A DNA stretch of 64,000 nucleotides. Source: Streptomyces sp. NBC_00659. Lineage in GTDB: Bacteria > Actinomycetota > Actinomycetes > Streptomycetales > Streptomycetaceae. The DNA is taken from positions 8,184,001-8,248,000 of the forward strand of contig NZ_CP109031.1 in NCBI RefSeq assembly GCF_036226925.1, written 5' to 3'. A program made the position numbers and the translations under genes. The notes under the pieces were generated by a model. That model searched no databases and had not been told where the DNA came from. It saw nothing but the letters and a program-made list of their open reading frames with translations. How positions within the stretch are numbered: position 1 is the stretch's first letter; every line of letters starts with the position of its first letter. Below are positions 48,269 through 56,995 of the stretch, piece after piece.

Positions 48269-49150
48269 ATGGACATCGTCGAAGGGGAGGCGTCCGGACA
48301 CGCCCGCGAGCGGGCGGTTCCGGCGGGGGAGTGGGAGCGGGAGCCTCACCCCTCCGACAGTCTGCGCACGTTCGGCGCCGTCGTCCAGGCGTTGCGCGAG
48401 CACGCGGGGCTCAGCCGGGGCGACCTCGGTACGTTGGTGCGGTACTCCAAACACACCGTGGAATCGGTGGAGTTGGGACGCCGCATGCCGGACGAGGCGT
48501 TCGTGGAGCGCGCGGAGGAGGCGCTCGGCAACACCGGTGCGCTGCGCAGGTCCGCCCGCCATCTCACCCGGGGTGAAGCGGGGCTCGCCGCGTGGTTCCG
48601 GCGGTGGGCGCGGCTGGAGCGCGAGGCGGTGAGCCTGTGCACGTACGAATGCCGGCTGGTGCCGGGGTTGTTGCAGTCGCAGACGTATGCGCGGGCGGTG
48701 TTCGAGGGCACGATCCCACTGCGCACGGACGCGGAACTGGAGGCCCAGCTCGCCGCACGGATGGAACGGCAGGCGATCATGCGGGACCGGCCCACCGTGC
48801 CGTTCAGCTTCATCGTCGAAGAGCACGTGTTCCGGCGGCGGTTCGGGGACGCGGAGGCGATGCGGGAGCTGTACGACCACGTGCTGGAGCGGAGCGCGCC
48901 GCGCAACGTGACGTTTCAGGTGGTACCGCTGGAGGCTGGGCTGCACGCGTGTCTGGATGGGCCGGTGCGGATCCTGGAGACTCCTGCGGGGCAGCGGCTC
49001 GGGTACTCGGAGGGGCAGAAGAACGGGCGGTTGATCTCCGACCCGAAAGAGGTGAGTGCGCTCTGTCAGCGCTATGAAACACTGCGCTCGCAGGCCCTGA
49101 GCCCCAATGAATCCCGGGTCTTGCTGGAGCGACTGCGAGGAGAGCTATGA
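48269..49150 (+). CDS. XRE-family regulator with DUF5753 C-terminal domain
   Basis: 293 aa. Helix-turn-helix near residues 30-85 (GAVVQALREHAGLSRGDLGTLVRYSKHTVESVELGRR segment), then the DUF5753 domain from about 110 (LVPGLLQSQTYARAVF near 135). ATG at 48269 with GGAGAGG upstream. The stop overlaps the DUF397 gene. This family acts with DUF397 proteins and divergent HATPases in development-related switches (BldB/WhiJ-type loci). Confidence 0.93.
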   Translation: MDIVEGEASGHARERAVPAGEWEREPHPSDSLRTFGAVVQALREHAGLSRGDLGTLVRYSKHTVESVELGRRMPDEAFVERAEEALGNTGALRRSARHLTRGEAGLAAWFRRWARLEREAVSLCTYECRLVPGLLQSQTYARAVFEGTIPLRTDAELEAQLAARMERQAIMRDRPTVPFSFIVEEHVFRRRFGDAEAMRELYDHVLERSAPRNVTFQVVPLEAGLHACLDGPVRILETPAGQRLGYSEGQKNGRLISDPKEVSALCQRYETLRSQALSPNESRVLLERLRGEL

Positions 49151-49338
49151 GCAGCGGTGCGACGGAACTCGCCTGGTTCAAGTCCAGCTACAGCGGCAGT
49201 GAGGGTGACGACTGCGTAGAGATCGCGATCGCCGAACAGGCCGTCCACGTAAGGGACTCCAAGGATGTGAGCCGCCCGGCCTTCTCGGTGGAGCGGGAGC
49301 AGTGGTCACGGTTCGTCGGGTTCGTGGCGGACGCCTGA
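49147..49338 (+). CDS. DUF397 protein
   Basis: 63 aa. Typical DUF397: LAWFKSSYSGSEGDDCVEIA at the start, VRDSKDVSRPAFSV in the middle. ATG overlaps the XRE gene stop (ATGA). Partner of the preceding regulator. Confidence 0.93.
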   Translation: MSSGATELAWFKSSYSGSEGDDCVEIAIAEQAVHVRDSKDVSRPAFSVEREQWSRFVGFVADA

Positions 49339-49510
49339 GCGGAGGCGCGGCGCGCGAACCCGATCAGAAGATCTTGCAGAGCGTCATCGCGCGCATGTCG
49401 ACATCGCCCGGTGATCCGAGTACAGAGCTGCGGCCCACATAGATGGTGTCCCACCGCGAGGTTCCGACCGGGCAGGACCCGGAGCTGATGAGCAGGTTTT
49501 GGGCGGTTGA

Positions 49511-50620
49511 TCAGGCACTGTGCCAGCGGTTGCGGCCGTCGGACCCGGGACCGCAGACCATGGGGGTCCCTGCCCGGCTGACGCCGGTCGCTCCGGGAGG
49601 GGAGCAGAACGAGCCGGGGTGGACCGTGCCCACGCTCGTGCCGCCGCCGGTCGAGCCGCCGGAGGAGGACGAGGAGTCGCGGTGCGGGGCGCTGCTGTCG
49701 CGGTCCGTGCCGCTGTCGCTGTTGCCGCCGTGGTCGGGGTCGTTGGCCGGGATCTTGTAGGTCGCGTCCTTCTCCGACGGGCAATGCCGCACGAGGTCGG
49801 CGTCGGTCCACCGGCCCAGATCGAGGCGGACGGTGGTGGCGGAGTCGACCTTGGTTCCCTTGTCCGGGGATTGGAAACACACTCGCCAGTCGTCGCCGTC
49901 CTCCGCGGCTTCTGTGGCGGTCGGAGTGTCGACGTCGAGGTAGACGTCGTCGAGCGTGACGCGGTCGAGGTCGACACCGGCCTGCTTCAGTTCCTCGACG
50001 GCCTTGTCGTAGGTGGCGCCGACGACATCTGGCATCTTCGGCCAGGGGAGCGGGCCGCCGTCCTTCTCGGGGCACGGCTCCGAGCTCCTGACGGCCGCGA
50101 AGTCGATGGTGTTCGCGGCCGTGGCGGTCTTCTGGAAGCACACCATCCATCCGGACCGCAGGATGATCGTGCGACTCTCGTCAGCCGCGTCATGGTGGGT
50201 GGCGGTGTAGCCGGCGGAGCGCGCGTCCTCCTCCGCCTCGTCCAGCGGCCGGCCGGTGTAGTCAGCGGCCTTGGCGGGCCTGGACGCGCTCGGTGACGCG
50301 GAGACGGCCGTGCCGCTCGCGCGGACCTCGTCGCCCGTCTTGGCATCGGCCTTGCCTGTCCCGCTGTCGTCGAGCTGTCCACCCAGGCCCGCGCCGACCG
50401 TCAGGAGCAGCAGGGCGCCGAACGTCGCGCCGGTCCTCACGAACCAGCGCCACGGTGACAGCACCCACACGGCCACCACGGCGGCGATCATCACGAGGAA
50501 GCCCAGGGCGACACTGAACGCACTGAGCAGGGCGACCGGCGCGAGCAGGCCGAGCATGGCGGGGGTGGTCTTCCACCAGGGGCGGGACGGGGCTGGGGTC
50601 GGGGTGTTGTACGGGTTCAT
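49511..50620 (-). CDS. Membrane-anchored PASTA-like protein with excalibur-like C-terminus
   Basis: 369 aa. Two N-terminal membrane helices (about residues 20-48 and 52-80), a Ser/Ala-rich linker, a degenerate PASTA-type region (DYTGRPLDEAEEDARSAGY) and a clearer one (MPDVVGATYDKAVEELKQAGVD near 195-215), a Ser-rich linker, and a C-terminal CSPPGATGVSRAGTPMVCGP motif as in excalibur/DNA-entry-type secreted proteins. It probably sits at the cell surface. ATG at 50620 overlaps the stop of a small upstream frame (ATGA). Confidence 0.88.
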   Translation of the reverse strand: MNPYNTPTPAPSRPWWKTTPAMLGLLAPVALLSAFSVALGFLVMIAAVVAVWVLSPWRWFVRTGATFGALLLLTVGAGLGGQLDDSGTGKADAKTGDEVRASGTAVSASPSASRPAKAADYTGRPLDEAEEDARSAGYTATHHDAADESRTIILRSGWMVCFQKTATAANTIDFAAVRSSEPCPEKDGGPLPWPKMPDVVGATYDKAVEELKQAGVDLDRVTLDDVYLDVDTPTATEAAEDGDDWRVCFQSPDKGTKVDSATTVRLDLGRWTDADLVRHCPSEKDATYKIPANDPDHGGNSDSGTDRDSSAPHRDSSSSSGGSTGGGTSVGTVHPGSFCSPPGATGVSRAGTPMVCGPGSDGRNRWHSA

Positions 50621-50811
50621 GTGACGCCTAACTCCTGAAGTGCGGGCCCAGGCACGGTGGCTGGGCCCGCTGAGTCCCTTGCAGGGGCCAGGTTCCGACT
50701 GTCAGGCGCTGTGTCCGGGGCCGTGGCCAGGGGTGGCGTGAGGGTGGAGCGGTAGGTACCGGACTCGCCCTCGACGAATGGGTTCTCCAGGGTCAGGCCG
50801 ACGGCGGCCAT
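50617..50811 (-). pseudogene. Small frame or 3' fragment coupled to the PASTA-like gene
   Basis: 64 codons from an ATG at 50811, ending in a TGA that overlaps the PASTA-like ATG (ATGA). The frame continues further upstream into a heptamer repeat and sequence with unusual composition. The overlap suggests it once was the end of a real coupled gene. No family recognised. Confidence 0.35.
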
Positions 50812-51055
50812 GCGGTCGTACTCGGCGAGGATCAGGTTCTTGGTGCGGTACTCGCCGTGTGCCGTGTGCCGTGTGCCGTGTGCCGTGCGCCTTGGTGTCG
50901 TTGTCGCGGGTCCGGTGGACGCGGGGATACCGGGCGCCGAGCCGGCCCGGCTGGTGCGGACAGACTCGGCGCCGCGGTGGGTCCGCACCCTGGGGGCGAA
51001 CCGACGAGTCGGACGCCGTGTGTGCCACAGGGGATGGAGAGCTGCTCCTGGCGGG
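50812..51055. repeat. GCCGTGT heptamer repeat region
   Basis: Four exact GCCGTGT units and one GCCGTGC unit at 50854-50888. The flanking sequence to 51055 shows no gene. Confidence 0.8.
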
Positions 51056-52708
51056 CTACTTCTTGTAGCCGGTGACCTTGGCGACCCACTTGACGAAGTC
51101 GCCGGGATCGACGTTGGTGGCGTGGCCCTGGTCCCAGTAGAAGGAGTGGTTGAGGTCGTCGCCGAGGTTGTCCACGGCTGCGGCGAGGTTGGCGGAGATG
51201 ACGTGCGAGGTGTCGGTGTCGTTGGTGCCCAGGCGGATCCACCAGTGCTTCGACCGGTTCGGGTTGTGCTTCTCCAGCAGGTGGTACATCGGGTTCATGA
51301 GTTTCAGCAGTTCGGGAATGTCACTCGCGACCCGCTTGGCGCCGAGGCCCGTGCTGTCGTTCTTCGTGCTGTACGCGGTGAAGTGGCGGGACTCGGTCGT
51401 ACCGGTGCCGAACTCGTTGTTCTCGCCCGCGGACAGGTCGAAGGCGTCGAAGGCCGGGGTGGTCTTCTTCCGGGCGCCGACATGGGCGAGGTAGTCCTCC
51501 CAGGTGAAGGTCGCCTTGCCGCCGGACCACGTGATGAAGGTGTTCTTGGCCAGGTACGTCTCGCGGTCCGCGTCCGACAGCGCGGCGAGGTACGTGGTGG
51601 CGGACGCCTGGAGGTAGGTCTTGAGCAGGTAGTCGTCGTAGTTGCGGGCGGTGAGGGCGCCGTACCCGTTGAGGCCGCGCAGCTTCAATCCGGCCTGGTA
51701 CTCGGCGAACTGGGACTGCAGCTCCTTGGACACCGCCTGGTCGACGGCCTTGCCGGTGGACTGGGTGACGTTGGTGCCCCAGTTCCACTCGTAGGCGCCG
51801 TCGGCGTGCTCCAGGTCCGTGATCGGGCACCAGGCGCCGGTCGCGAAGACCGCGTCGGAGGCGTCGGCCGCGCCGGCCTCCTTCAGGTACTTGTCGTAGA
51901 TTTCGCTGTCGCCGGACGCGCCCAACAGGGCGGAGACGGCGCCGCCGGCGCTGGTGCCGGTGGAGACGATCCGGTCGGTGTCGCCCGGGATGCGGCCCTT
52001 GTTGGACTTCACGTATCGCACCGCGGCCTTCAGGTCCACGATGACCGCCGGGGCGGTGCCGTAGTAGGTACCGTCGGAGTTCGTGAGGCTGCGGCCACGC
52101 GTGCCGGGTTCCACGGCGACGTAGCCCGCCACCAGGGCCAGCTTCGCGAGGTTGACCATTCCGTTGACGGCACCCGTGCCGCCGGCACCCGGCCCCGGGC
52201 CGCCTGGCGCCGAACCGCCGGGCATCCCGGACGGCATTCCGGACGGCATCCCGGACGGCATTCCGCCGGCGCCGCCGCCCAGGGAGCCCATCTCCAGCGC
52301 GGCCTGGCCCACGCCCGTGGCCGTCGCGACGCTGGACGGCATGTAGGCGCCCACCGCGTTCGCCAGCACGATCGGAGCCCTGGAGGCGTCGACCGCCGTG
52401 CCGTCGATCTTGACGGGGACGCTGACGACCAGGCTCTGGTGCTTGTCGTCGCTCGGGTTGGTGACGTAGTCGCGCGGCTTGTAGAAGTGGTAGGTCACCG
52501 AGTGCTCGGTGCCGGCCGCGTCAGCGATCGTCTCCGTCACCTCGGTGTAGTCGTCCTTGTCGAAGACGAGGGCGCCGGAGGACGTTGCGGAGTCCTTCTT
52601 GTCGCCGGACGCCTGAGCCGTCAGCGCGATGCCACCGGCCGCCGCGACGCCCGCGGCCGCGCCGATCCCGATGACGACGGTCCTTCGTTTGACTGCCCTG
52701 CGCTCCAT
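51056..52708 (-). CDS. Secreted alpha/beta hydrolase, subtype-B tannase/feruloyl-esterase-like
   Basis: 550 aa. Signal-like N-terminus RRTVVIGIGAAAGVAAAGGIALTA (residues 8-30). Nucleophile motif GTSAGGAVSALLGASG near residue 260, and a C-terminal acid/His region (HSFYWDQGHATN near 525). The spacing and the flanking GYVAVEPGTRGR segment resemble subtype-B tannases. A MPSG four-residue repeat lies near 150-165. The ATG at 52708 follows GAGGAG at six bases; an earlier ATG nine codons upstream is less suitable. Likely cleaves an ester-linked plant phenolic outside the cell, but substrate is inferred. Confidence 0.78.
   Translation of the reverse strand: MERRAVKRRTVVIGIGAAAGVAAAGGIALTAQASGDKKDSATSSGALVFDKDDYTEVTETIADAAGTEHSVTYHFYKPRDYVTNPSDDKHQSLVVSVPVKIDGTAVDASRAPIVLANAVGAYMPSSVATATGVGQAALEMGSLGGGAGGMPSGMPSGMPSGMPGGSAPGGPGPGAGGTGAVNGMVNLAKLALVAGYVAVEPGTRGRSLTNSDGTYYGTAPAVIVDLKAAVRYVKSNKGRIPGDTDRIVSTGTSAGGAVSALLGASGDSEIYDKYLKEAGAADASDAVFATGAWCPITDLEHADGAYEWNWGTNVTQSTGKAVDQAVSKELQSQFAEYQAGLKLRGLNGYGALTARNYDDYLLKTYLQASATTYLAALSDADRETYLAKNTFITWSGGKATFTWEDYLAHVGARKKTTPAFDAFDLSAGENNEFGTGTTESRHFTAYSTKNDSTGLGAKRVASDIPELLKLMNPMYHLLEKHNPNRSKHWWIRLGTNDTDTSHVISANLAAAVDNLGDDLNHSFYWDQGHATNVDPGDFVKWVAKVTGYKK
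52221..52268. repeat. 12-bp tandem repeat, four copies, in the tannase-like gene
   Basis: Alternating GGCATCCCGGAC and GGCATTCCGGAC units, encoding repeated Met-Pro-Ser-Gly. Confidence 0.9.
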
Positions 52709-52824
52709 GGTCGCTCTCCTCATCACGTGACTCATCGCTTGCCTGTTGTGTAGGCATTCGCGAAGCTAGTGATGTTTCGCATGGATCGTCAACAATTTCG
52801 TCGACTTCTCAGGGAACCCTCAGG

Positions 52825-52851
52825 TATATTTTTCAACCTGTGAAAAATATA
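52825..52851. promoter_or_regulatory. Long AT-rich operator between tannase-like gene and ROK regulator
   Basis: TATATTTTTCA-ACCTG-TGAAAAATATA: perfect 11-bp arms in an otherwise GC-rich region, 39 bases before the ROK start. The likely site of the ROK-family repressor. Confidence 0.82.
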
Positions 52852-52889
52852 GTTCAACGCTACCAGACGGGTCGGGGACAATCGGCTGT

Positions 52890-54236
52890 GTGACCAGCCC
52901 AGCCGACTCCGCGGACGTGCGCCGCACCAACCTGTCCCTCGTGCTCCGCCACATCGAGGCGTACGGCCCCTGCGCGCGCACCGAGATCGCCGCCGCCACG
53001 GGGCTGGTACACGCCTCGGTGACGGCGCTGGTCGCGGATCTCCTCGAGCGGGGGCTGGTGGAGGAGGCGGGCGCCGCGGCCTCGGGCGGGCGGGGACGGC
53101 CGAGACGGTTGCTGCGGCTGGTCCCCGGGCGGGTGTGGACGGTGGCCGTCCAGGTGTCGTGGGAGTACGTCGATGTGTGGGCCGCGGATCTTGCGGGTGC
53201 GGTCGTGCACGCGGAGCGGGTGGCGCATGACGTGCCGCTGGGGGCTCCGGGGCGGGAACGGGGTGCGGCGGGGATTCCCGGGCCGGCGGATGGCCCGCCG
53301 GGCGAACCGGGCGTCGGGCCGCGAACCGGGCCGGCCGGTGGGCCGATGCCCGGGTGGAAGGCCGGGCGGAAGCCCGGACCCGTGGCCGAGACGATCGCCC
53401 GCGCCGTCGGGCGTGCTGTCGCCCGGGCCCAGGGTGCCTACGTGGGGAGGGTCGTCGTCGCTGTGCCCGGACCGGTGATCGCGGGTGTGGTCGGGGCGGC
53501 CATCGGCTTCGGGTGGGGCGTGACAGATCTGGCGGGACTTGTCGCCGGGCACCTGCCCGACCTGGGCTGTCCGGTCGAGGTCGTCAACGAGGCGAACGTG
53601 GCCGCGCTGGCCGAGTACCACGCCTTGGCCGCCGCCGGCGTCAGCCGGCCCGACACCGTCGTCTACGTCAAGGGCGAGATCGGAGTCAGCGGCGGACTGC
53701 TCATAGGGGGCCGGGTCCATCAGGGCAGCCATGGCATGGCCGGCGAGATCGGCCATGTCCCGGTGTCCTTCGAAGGCCGGTATTGCCTGTGCGGTTCACG
53801 CGGTTGCCTGGACACCTATCTCAGCCTCAGGGCCCTGATCACTGCTGCGGGTATGGGGCCCCTGGCCCCGGGACAGCGGCCCGGCGACGACCGCGCCGAA
53901 CTCGGCCGCCGCCTCCGGGCCGGGGATCCTCGGGCGCTCGCGGCGCTCGATCACGCCGGCCACGCCCTGGGCGCCGCACTCCTGGCCGTCGCCGGCGCCA
54001 CAGACGCCGGCGAGGCCGTCCTCGGCGGCTATCTCGCCGAATGGGCGCCCTGGCTGACCCCCGGCATCGACGCCCGCCTCACCGGACGCCGCACCGGGAT
54101 CCCCGGAGTGGGGCTCACCGTGTCCGTCGGTGTCCTCGGCGCCGACGCCACACTCCACGGAGCCGTCCAGGCAGGTCGGGACCGGATCCTCGACGACCCG
54201 ACCATCGTGCCGACCGGGGGTGTGCACTGCCTGTGA
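52890..54236 (+). CDS. ROK-family transcriptional regulator
   Basis: 448 aa. Winged helix-turn-helix (about 8-65; RRTNLSLVLRHIEAYG, RTEIAAATGLVHASVTALV) followed by a sugar-kinase-like domain. The ROK zinc motif is CLCGSRGCLD, with D replacing the usual E, and the position of the kinase catalytic Asp reads NEANVAALAEY. A Gly/Pro-rich insert of about 45 residues lies near 120-165. These changes favour a sugar sensor without kinase activity. GTG start at 52890 is close behind the operator. Divergent from the tannase-like esterase, its likely target. Confidence 0.92.
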   Translation: MTSPADSADVRRTNLSLVLRHIEAYGPCARTEIAAATGLVHASVTALVADLLERGLVEEAGAAASGGRGRPRRLLRLVPGRVWTVAVQVSWEYVDVWAADLAGAVVHAERVAHDVPLGAPGRERGAAGIPGPADGPPGEPGVGPRTGPAGGPMPGWKAGRKPGPVAETIARAVGRAVARAQGAYVGRVVVAVPGPVIAGVVGAAIGFGWGVTDLAGLVAGHLPDLGCPVEVVNEANVAALAEYHALAAAGVSRPDTVVYVKGEIGVSGGLLIGGRVHQGSHGMAGEIGHVPVSFEGRYCLCGSRGCLDTYLSLRALITAAGMGPLAPGQRPGDDRAELGRRLRAGDPRALAALDHAGHALGAALLAVAGATDAGEAVLGGYLAEWAPWLTPGIDARLTGRRTGIPGVGLTVSVGVLGADATLHGAVQAGRDRILDDPTIVPTGGVHCL

Positions 54237-54340
54237 ACCTCGCGAACGGTCACCAGCCTGAAAGCCGCGCATTCCTCATCGGTCTCGGGTCGCCTCGCAC
54301 GCAGACACCTATGGGCAGGAATCCGCTGTTCGAAGGGAGT

Positions 54341-55678
54341 TCAGGCGTAGGCGTCCTCGACGGCGACGCGGCGCACTGTGCGCAGTGTCGACCGGAGGCT
54401 GTCCAGGTCGGTCGAGCCCAGAGCGAGGCGAATCGCCTGGGGTGTGTGCATCGAGGTGGTGAACGGTTCGGCTGTGGATACCGAGATGTGCTGACGCGCG
54501 AGGGTGGCGGTCAGGCGGTCGGCGCGTGCGTCGTCGGGCAGCGGCAGCCAGGTGAAGTAGGACGAGGGGTGGCTGACGAACGGTAGGCCTGCCAACTCCT
54601 GTCCGGCGATTGCCTGGCGGGCCTTGGCGTCGTCTCGCTTCTGCGCTTCCAGGCGGTCCACCGTGCCGTCGTCGAGCCAGCGGCAGGCGATGGCGGTGGT
54701 GAGGGCGGGGGTGTTCCAGGTGGTCGCCCGGATCGCGCGTTCGAGCGAGGGCACCGCGGACGGCGGGGCGGCGGCGAAGCCGACCCGGAGGCCGGTGGCG
54801 ACGCTCTTGGACAGGCCCGAGACGTAGACGGTGATGTCCGGCGCGGTTGCTGCCAGAGGCGGTGGCGGGTCCTCGGCCAGGTAGGCGTAGGAGGCGTCTT
54901 CGATGATGAGCGCACCGTGCCGTCGGGCGATCTTGACCAGACGGGTTCGGCCGGTTGCCGGCATGACCCAGCCCAGCGGGTTGTGCAGGGTGGGCATGGT
55001 GTAGATCGCGCGCACCGGGCGGGTCGCGCACAGCTTCTCCAGGACGTCGAGATCCGGCCCGTCGGGGGTTGCGGGGATGGGTGCCAGGTCGAGATGAAAG
55101 GCATGTGCGAGCACCTTGAAGCCCGGGTAGGTGAGGGCATCGACCGCGACGACGTCGCCGGCGTTGAGCGTGGCCATGACGGTGACGGCCAGGCCGTGCT
55201 GCGCACCGTTGGTGATGAGGATCCGATCCGCGTCCGTGGTGATGCCTCGACGCCTCAGGTGCCGTGCGATCGAGGCTCTGTCCTGGGGACGCCCTCGATG
55301 CGGTTGGTAGCGCAGCAGCGTGTCGAGATCGCCGGAGGTGGCCACCTCTCGCAGAGCCTGCCGGAGGAGATCGGCCTGCCCGGGCAGCGACGGGTAGTTG
55401 AAGTTGAGGTCGACCGCGTCCGTGGCGACGACCTGCTGATCGATGCCGTGACCGGCGGGAACCGCGATGTCGCGCACGAACGTGCCGCGGCCCTGTTCCC
55501 GGCTGACCAGCCCCATCGTTTCGAGCTCGGCGTACACCCGGGTCGCGGTCACCACGGCGATGCCCTCACGGGCGGCGAGTCCGCGGTGGGTCGGCAGCCG
55601 CACTCCCGCGGCGAGTCGCCCGGTCCGGATGTCGGATGCGAGCGCGTCGACCAGCGTTTTGTACCGCGAGGCTGCCAT
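54341..55678 (-). CDS. MocR-type GntR regulator with aminotransferase-like domain
   Basis: 445 aa. N-terminal GntR winged helix (about 10-75; LPTHRGLAAREGIAVVTATRVYAELE) and a fold-type I PLP-binding domain (about 110-440) with the lysine region SGLSKSVATGLRVGF and EDASYAYLAEDP. MocR regulators often control PLP- or amine-related genes. ATG at 55678 is preferred; a 20-residue extension is possible. It is divergent from a DJ-1/PfpI gene and shares a GAATTGT-N7-ACAATTC operator. Confidence 0.93.
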   Translation of the reverse strand: MAASRYKTLVDALASDIRTGRLAAGVRLPTHRGLAAREGIAVVTATRVYAELETMGLVSREQGRGTFVRDIAVPAGHGIDQQVVATDAVDLNFNYPSLPGQADLLRQALREVATSGDLDTLLRYQPHRGRPQDRASIARHLRRRGITTDADRILITNGAQHGLAVTVMATLNAGDVVAVDALTYPGFKVLAHAFHLDLAPIPATPDGPDLDVLEKLCATRPVRAIYTMPTLHNPLGWVMPATGRTRLVKIARRHGALIIEDASYAYLAEDPPPPLAATAPDITVYVSGLSKSVATGLRVGFAAAPPSAVPSLERAIRATTWNTPALTTAIACRWLDDGTVDRLEAQKRDDAKARQAIAGQELAGLPFVSHPSSYFTWLPLPDDARADRLTATLARQHISVSTAEPFTTSMHTPQAIRLALGSTDLDSLRSTLRTVRRVAVEDAYA

Positions 55679-55683
55679 GCACC

Positions 55684-55704
55684 GAATTGTATGCATGACA
55701 ATTC
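55684..55704. promoter_or_regulatory. MocR operator in the divergent promoter region
   Basis: GAATTGT-ATGCATG-ACAATTC: perfect 7-bp arms, 6 bases upstream of the MocR ATG, next to the -35 of the divergent gene. Confidence 0.8.
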
Positions 55705-55705
55705 T

Positions 55706-55735
55706 TTGACTGTCCTGTTCGTGGGTCCTTACCGT
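55706..55735 (+). promoter_or_regulatory. Promoter of the DJ-1/PfpI gene
   Basis: TTGACT (55706-55711) and TACCGT (55730-55735) are 18 bp apart, placing the start of transcription about 30 bases before the GTG at 55771. It directly follows the MocR operator. Confidence 0.65.
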
Positions 55736-55770
55736 CAAGACCCGCCCACCGACCCGGAAGGACAGCCGCC

Positions 55771-56397
55771 GTGCCGCACATCGCCATCCTCACCTTCGAG
55801 GGCTACAACGAGCTCGACTCCCTGATCGCGCTCGGTGTGCTCAACCGCGTCAAGACCGACGACTGGCGCGTCACCATCGCCACCCCCAGCCCCAAGGTGA
55901 CATCGATGAATGGGGTGGTCATCGAGCGGATGTCCACCCTTGAGGAGGCGTGCGCCGCTGACGCCGTCATCGTCGGGAGCAGTATCGCCACCCGCGAGGT
56001 CGTCGAAGACCCGGCGATCATGAACATCCTGCGCCGACTGGACCCCTCGCGCCAGCTCGTCGCGGCCCAGTGCTCCGGCGCGCTCGTGCTGGCCAGACTC
56101 GGCCTGCTGGGCGACATCCCCGCCTGCACCGACCTGATCACCAAACCCTGGGTCGTCGCCGCCGGCGTCGAGGTGCTCAATCAGCCCTTCTACGCCAAGG
56201 ACAACATCGCCACCGCCGGCGGCTGCCTGGCCTCGCACTACCTCGCCGCCTGGATCATCGCCCGCCTTGACGGCCACGACGCCGCCGAAAGCGCGCTGCA
56301 CTACGTCGCCCCGGTCGGCGAGAAGGAGGAGTACATCGAGCGCGCCTGGCGCAACATCACCCCCTACCTGCCCGCTCCCACACCGGCGCTCGTCTGA
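55771..56397 (+). CDS. DJ-1/PfpI-family protein, isonitrile-hydratase-like
   Basis: 208 aa. Nucleophile elbow AAQCSGALVLA near residue 100 with a conserved acidic residue E10-region (FEGYNELDSLIALG). The family includes isonitrile hydratases, deglycases and amidotransferase-like regulators; the absence of an AraC domain favours an enzyme. GTG start. Probably regulated by the divergent MocR protein. Confidence 0.9.
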   Translation: MPHIAILTFEGYNELDSLIALGVLNRVKTDDWRVTIATPSPKVTSMNGVVIERMSTLEEACAADAVIVGSSIATREVVEDPAIMNILRRLDPSRQLVAAQCSGALVLARLGLLGDIPACTDLITKPWVVAAGVEVLNQPFYAKDNIATAGGCLASHYLAAWIIARLDGHDAAESALHYVAPVGEKEEYIERAWRNITPYLPAPTPALV

Positions 56398-56433
56398 TCA
56401 ACGGCGGATCTGAAGATCAAGGAGACGCGTCTG

Positions 56434-56584
56434 ATGACGGACACCGCCGTGGAGAACGAGCAGGCCGAGCAGGTGGTCCAGGTGCTGATCGAGCCGGTGC
56501 CGGCCGCCTGGCGGGCCGAGCGGTGGCGTCACGCCCTGAACATCGGGCGGCCGCCCGGGCGCGACCTGCGCGAGATCATGGACG
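56434..56584 (+). pseudogene. 5' fragment of an unrecognised gene, interrupted by an IS remnant
   Basis: About 50 codons starting at an ATG with AAGGAGAC ahead, 36 bases after the DJ-1 stop, so once part of that operon. The reading (QAEQVVQVLIEPVPAAWRAE) ends where IS-transposase similarity begins near 56585. Confidence 0.55.
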
Positions 56585-56836
56585 ATTTTCTACGTGGACC
56601 GGACCGGGGTGCAATGGCGCTGCCTCCCGTACGACTTCCCGCCCTGGGAAAGGGGCTACGGCTACTTCGCGAAGCGGCAGAAGGGCGAGGTGTTCACCCA
56701 GCTGACCGACACCCTCGGCCTGCTGCTCGCGGTGTCGGTCACCCGCGCCCCCGACGACGCAGCGGGCCAGACGCGGGCGTCCTGTCTCCGTCAAGGGTGC
56801 ATACGGCGGGGCACGAGGGCCTTTCGGCCGGTGTAG
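56585..56836 (+). mobile_element. IS5-type transposase remnant
   Basis: FYVDRTGVQWRCLPYDFPPW then GYGYFAKRQKGEVFTQL match the N-terminal region of IS5-like (DUF4096) transposases. The rest of the transposase, including the DDE domain, is missing. No complete terminal repeat pair is visible. Confidence 0.75.
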
Positions 56837-56870
56837 ACATCGTCATCCACGCCGAACTCGAAAGGCCCTC
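56815..56870. repeat. 12-bp inverted repeat downstream of the IS remnant
   Basis: GAGGGCCTTTCG (56815-56826) and CGAAAGGCCCTC (56859-56870), perfect arms separated by 32 bases. Could be the remains of an IS end or a terminator hairpin. Between 56870 and 56995 no gene is seen. Confidence 0.7.
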
Positions 56871-56995
56871 ACCTGTTCAAGAACCTTCGACCGAGACCTG
56901 CCTCACCCGTCCACAACCTTCCGGCGGCAGGGGCGTTCGGCAGTCAGGGATTGCCGCGGTGCGATCGTGCGGCAGACCTGGGGTAGTGGTCGGCA

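Noticed and set aside
50854..50888. Possible CRISPR-like array
   Set aside because: Units are 7 bp with no spacers; a simple tandem repeat.
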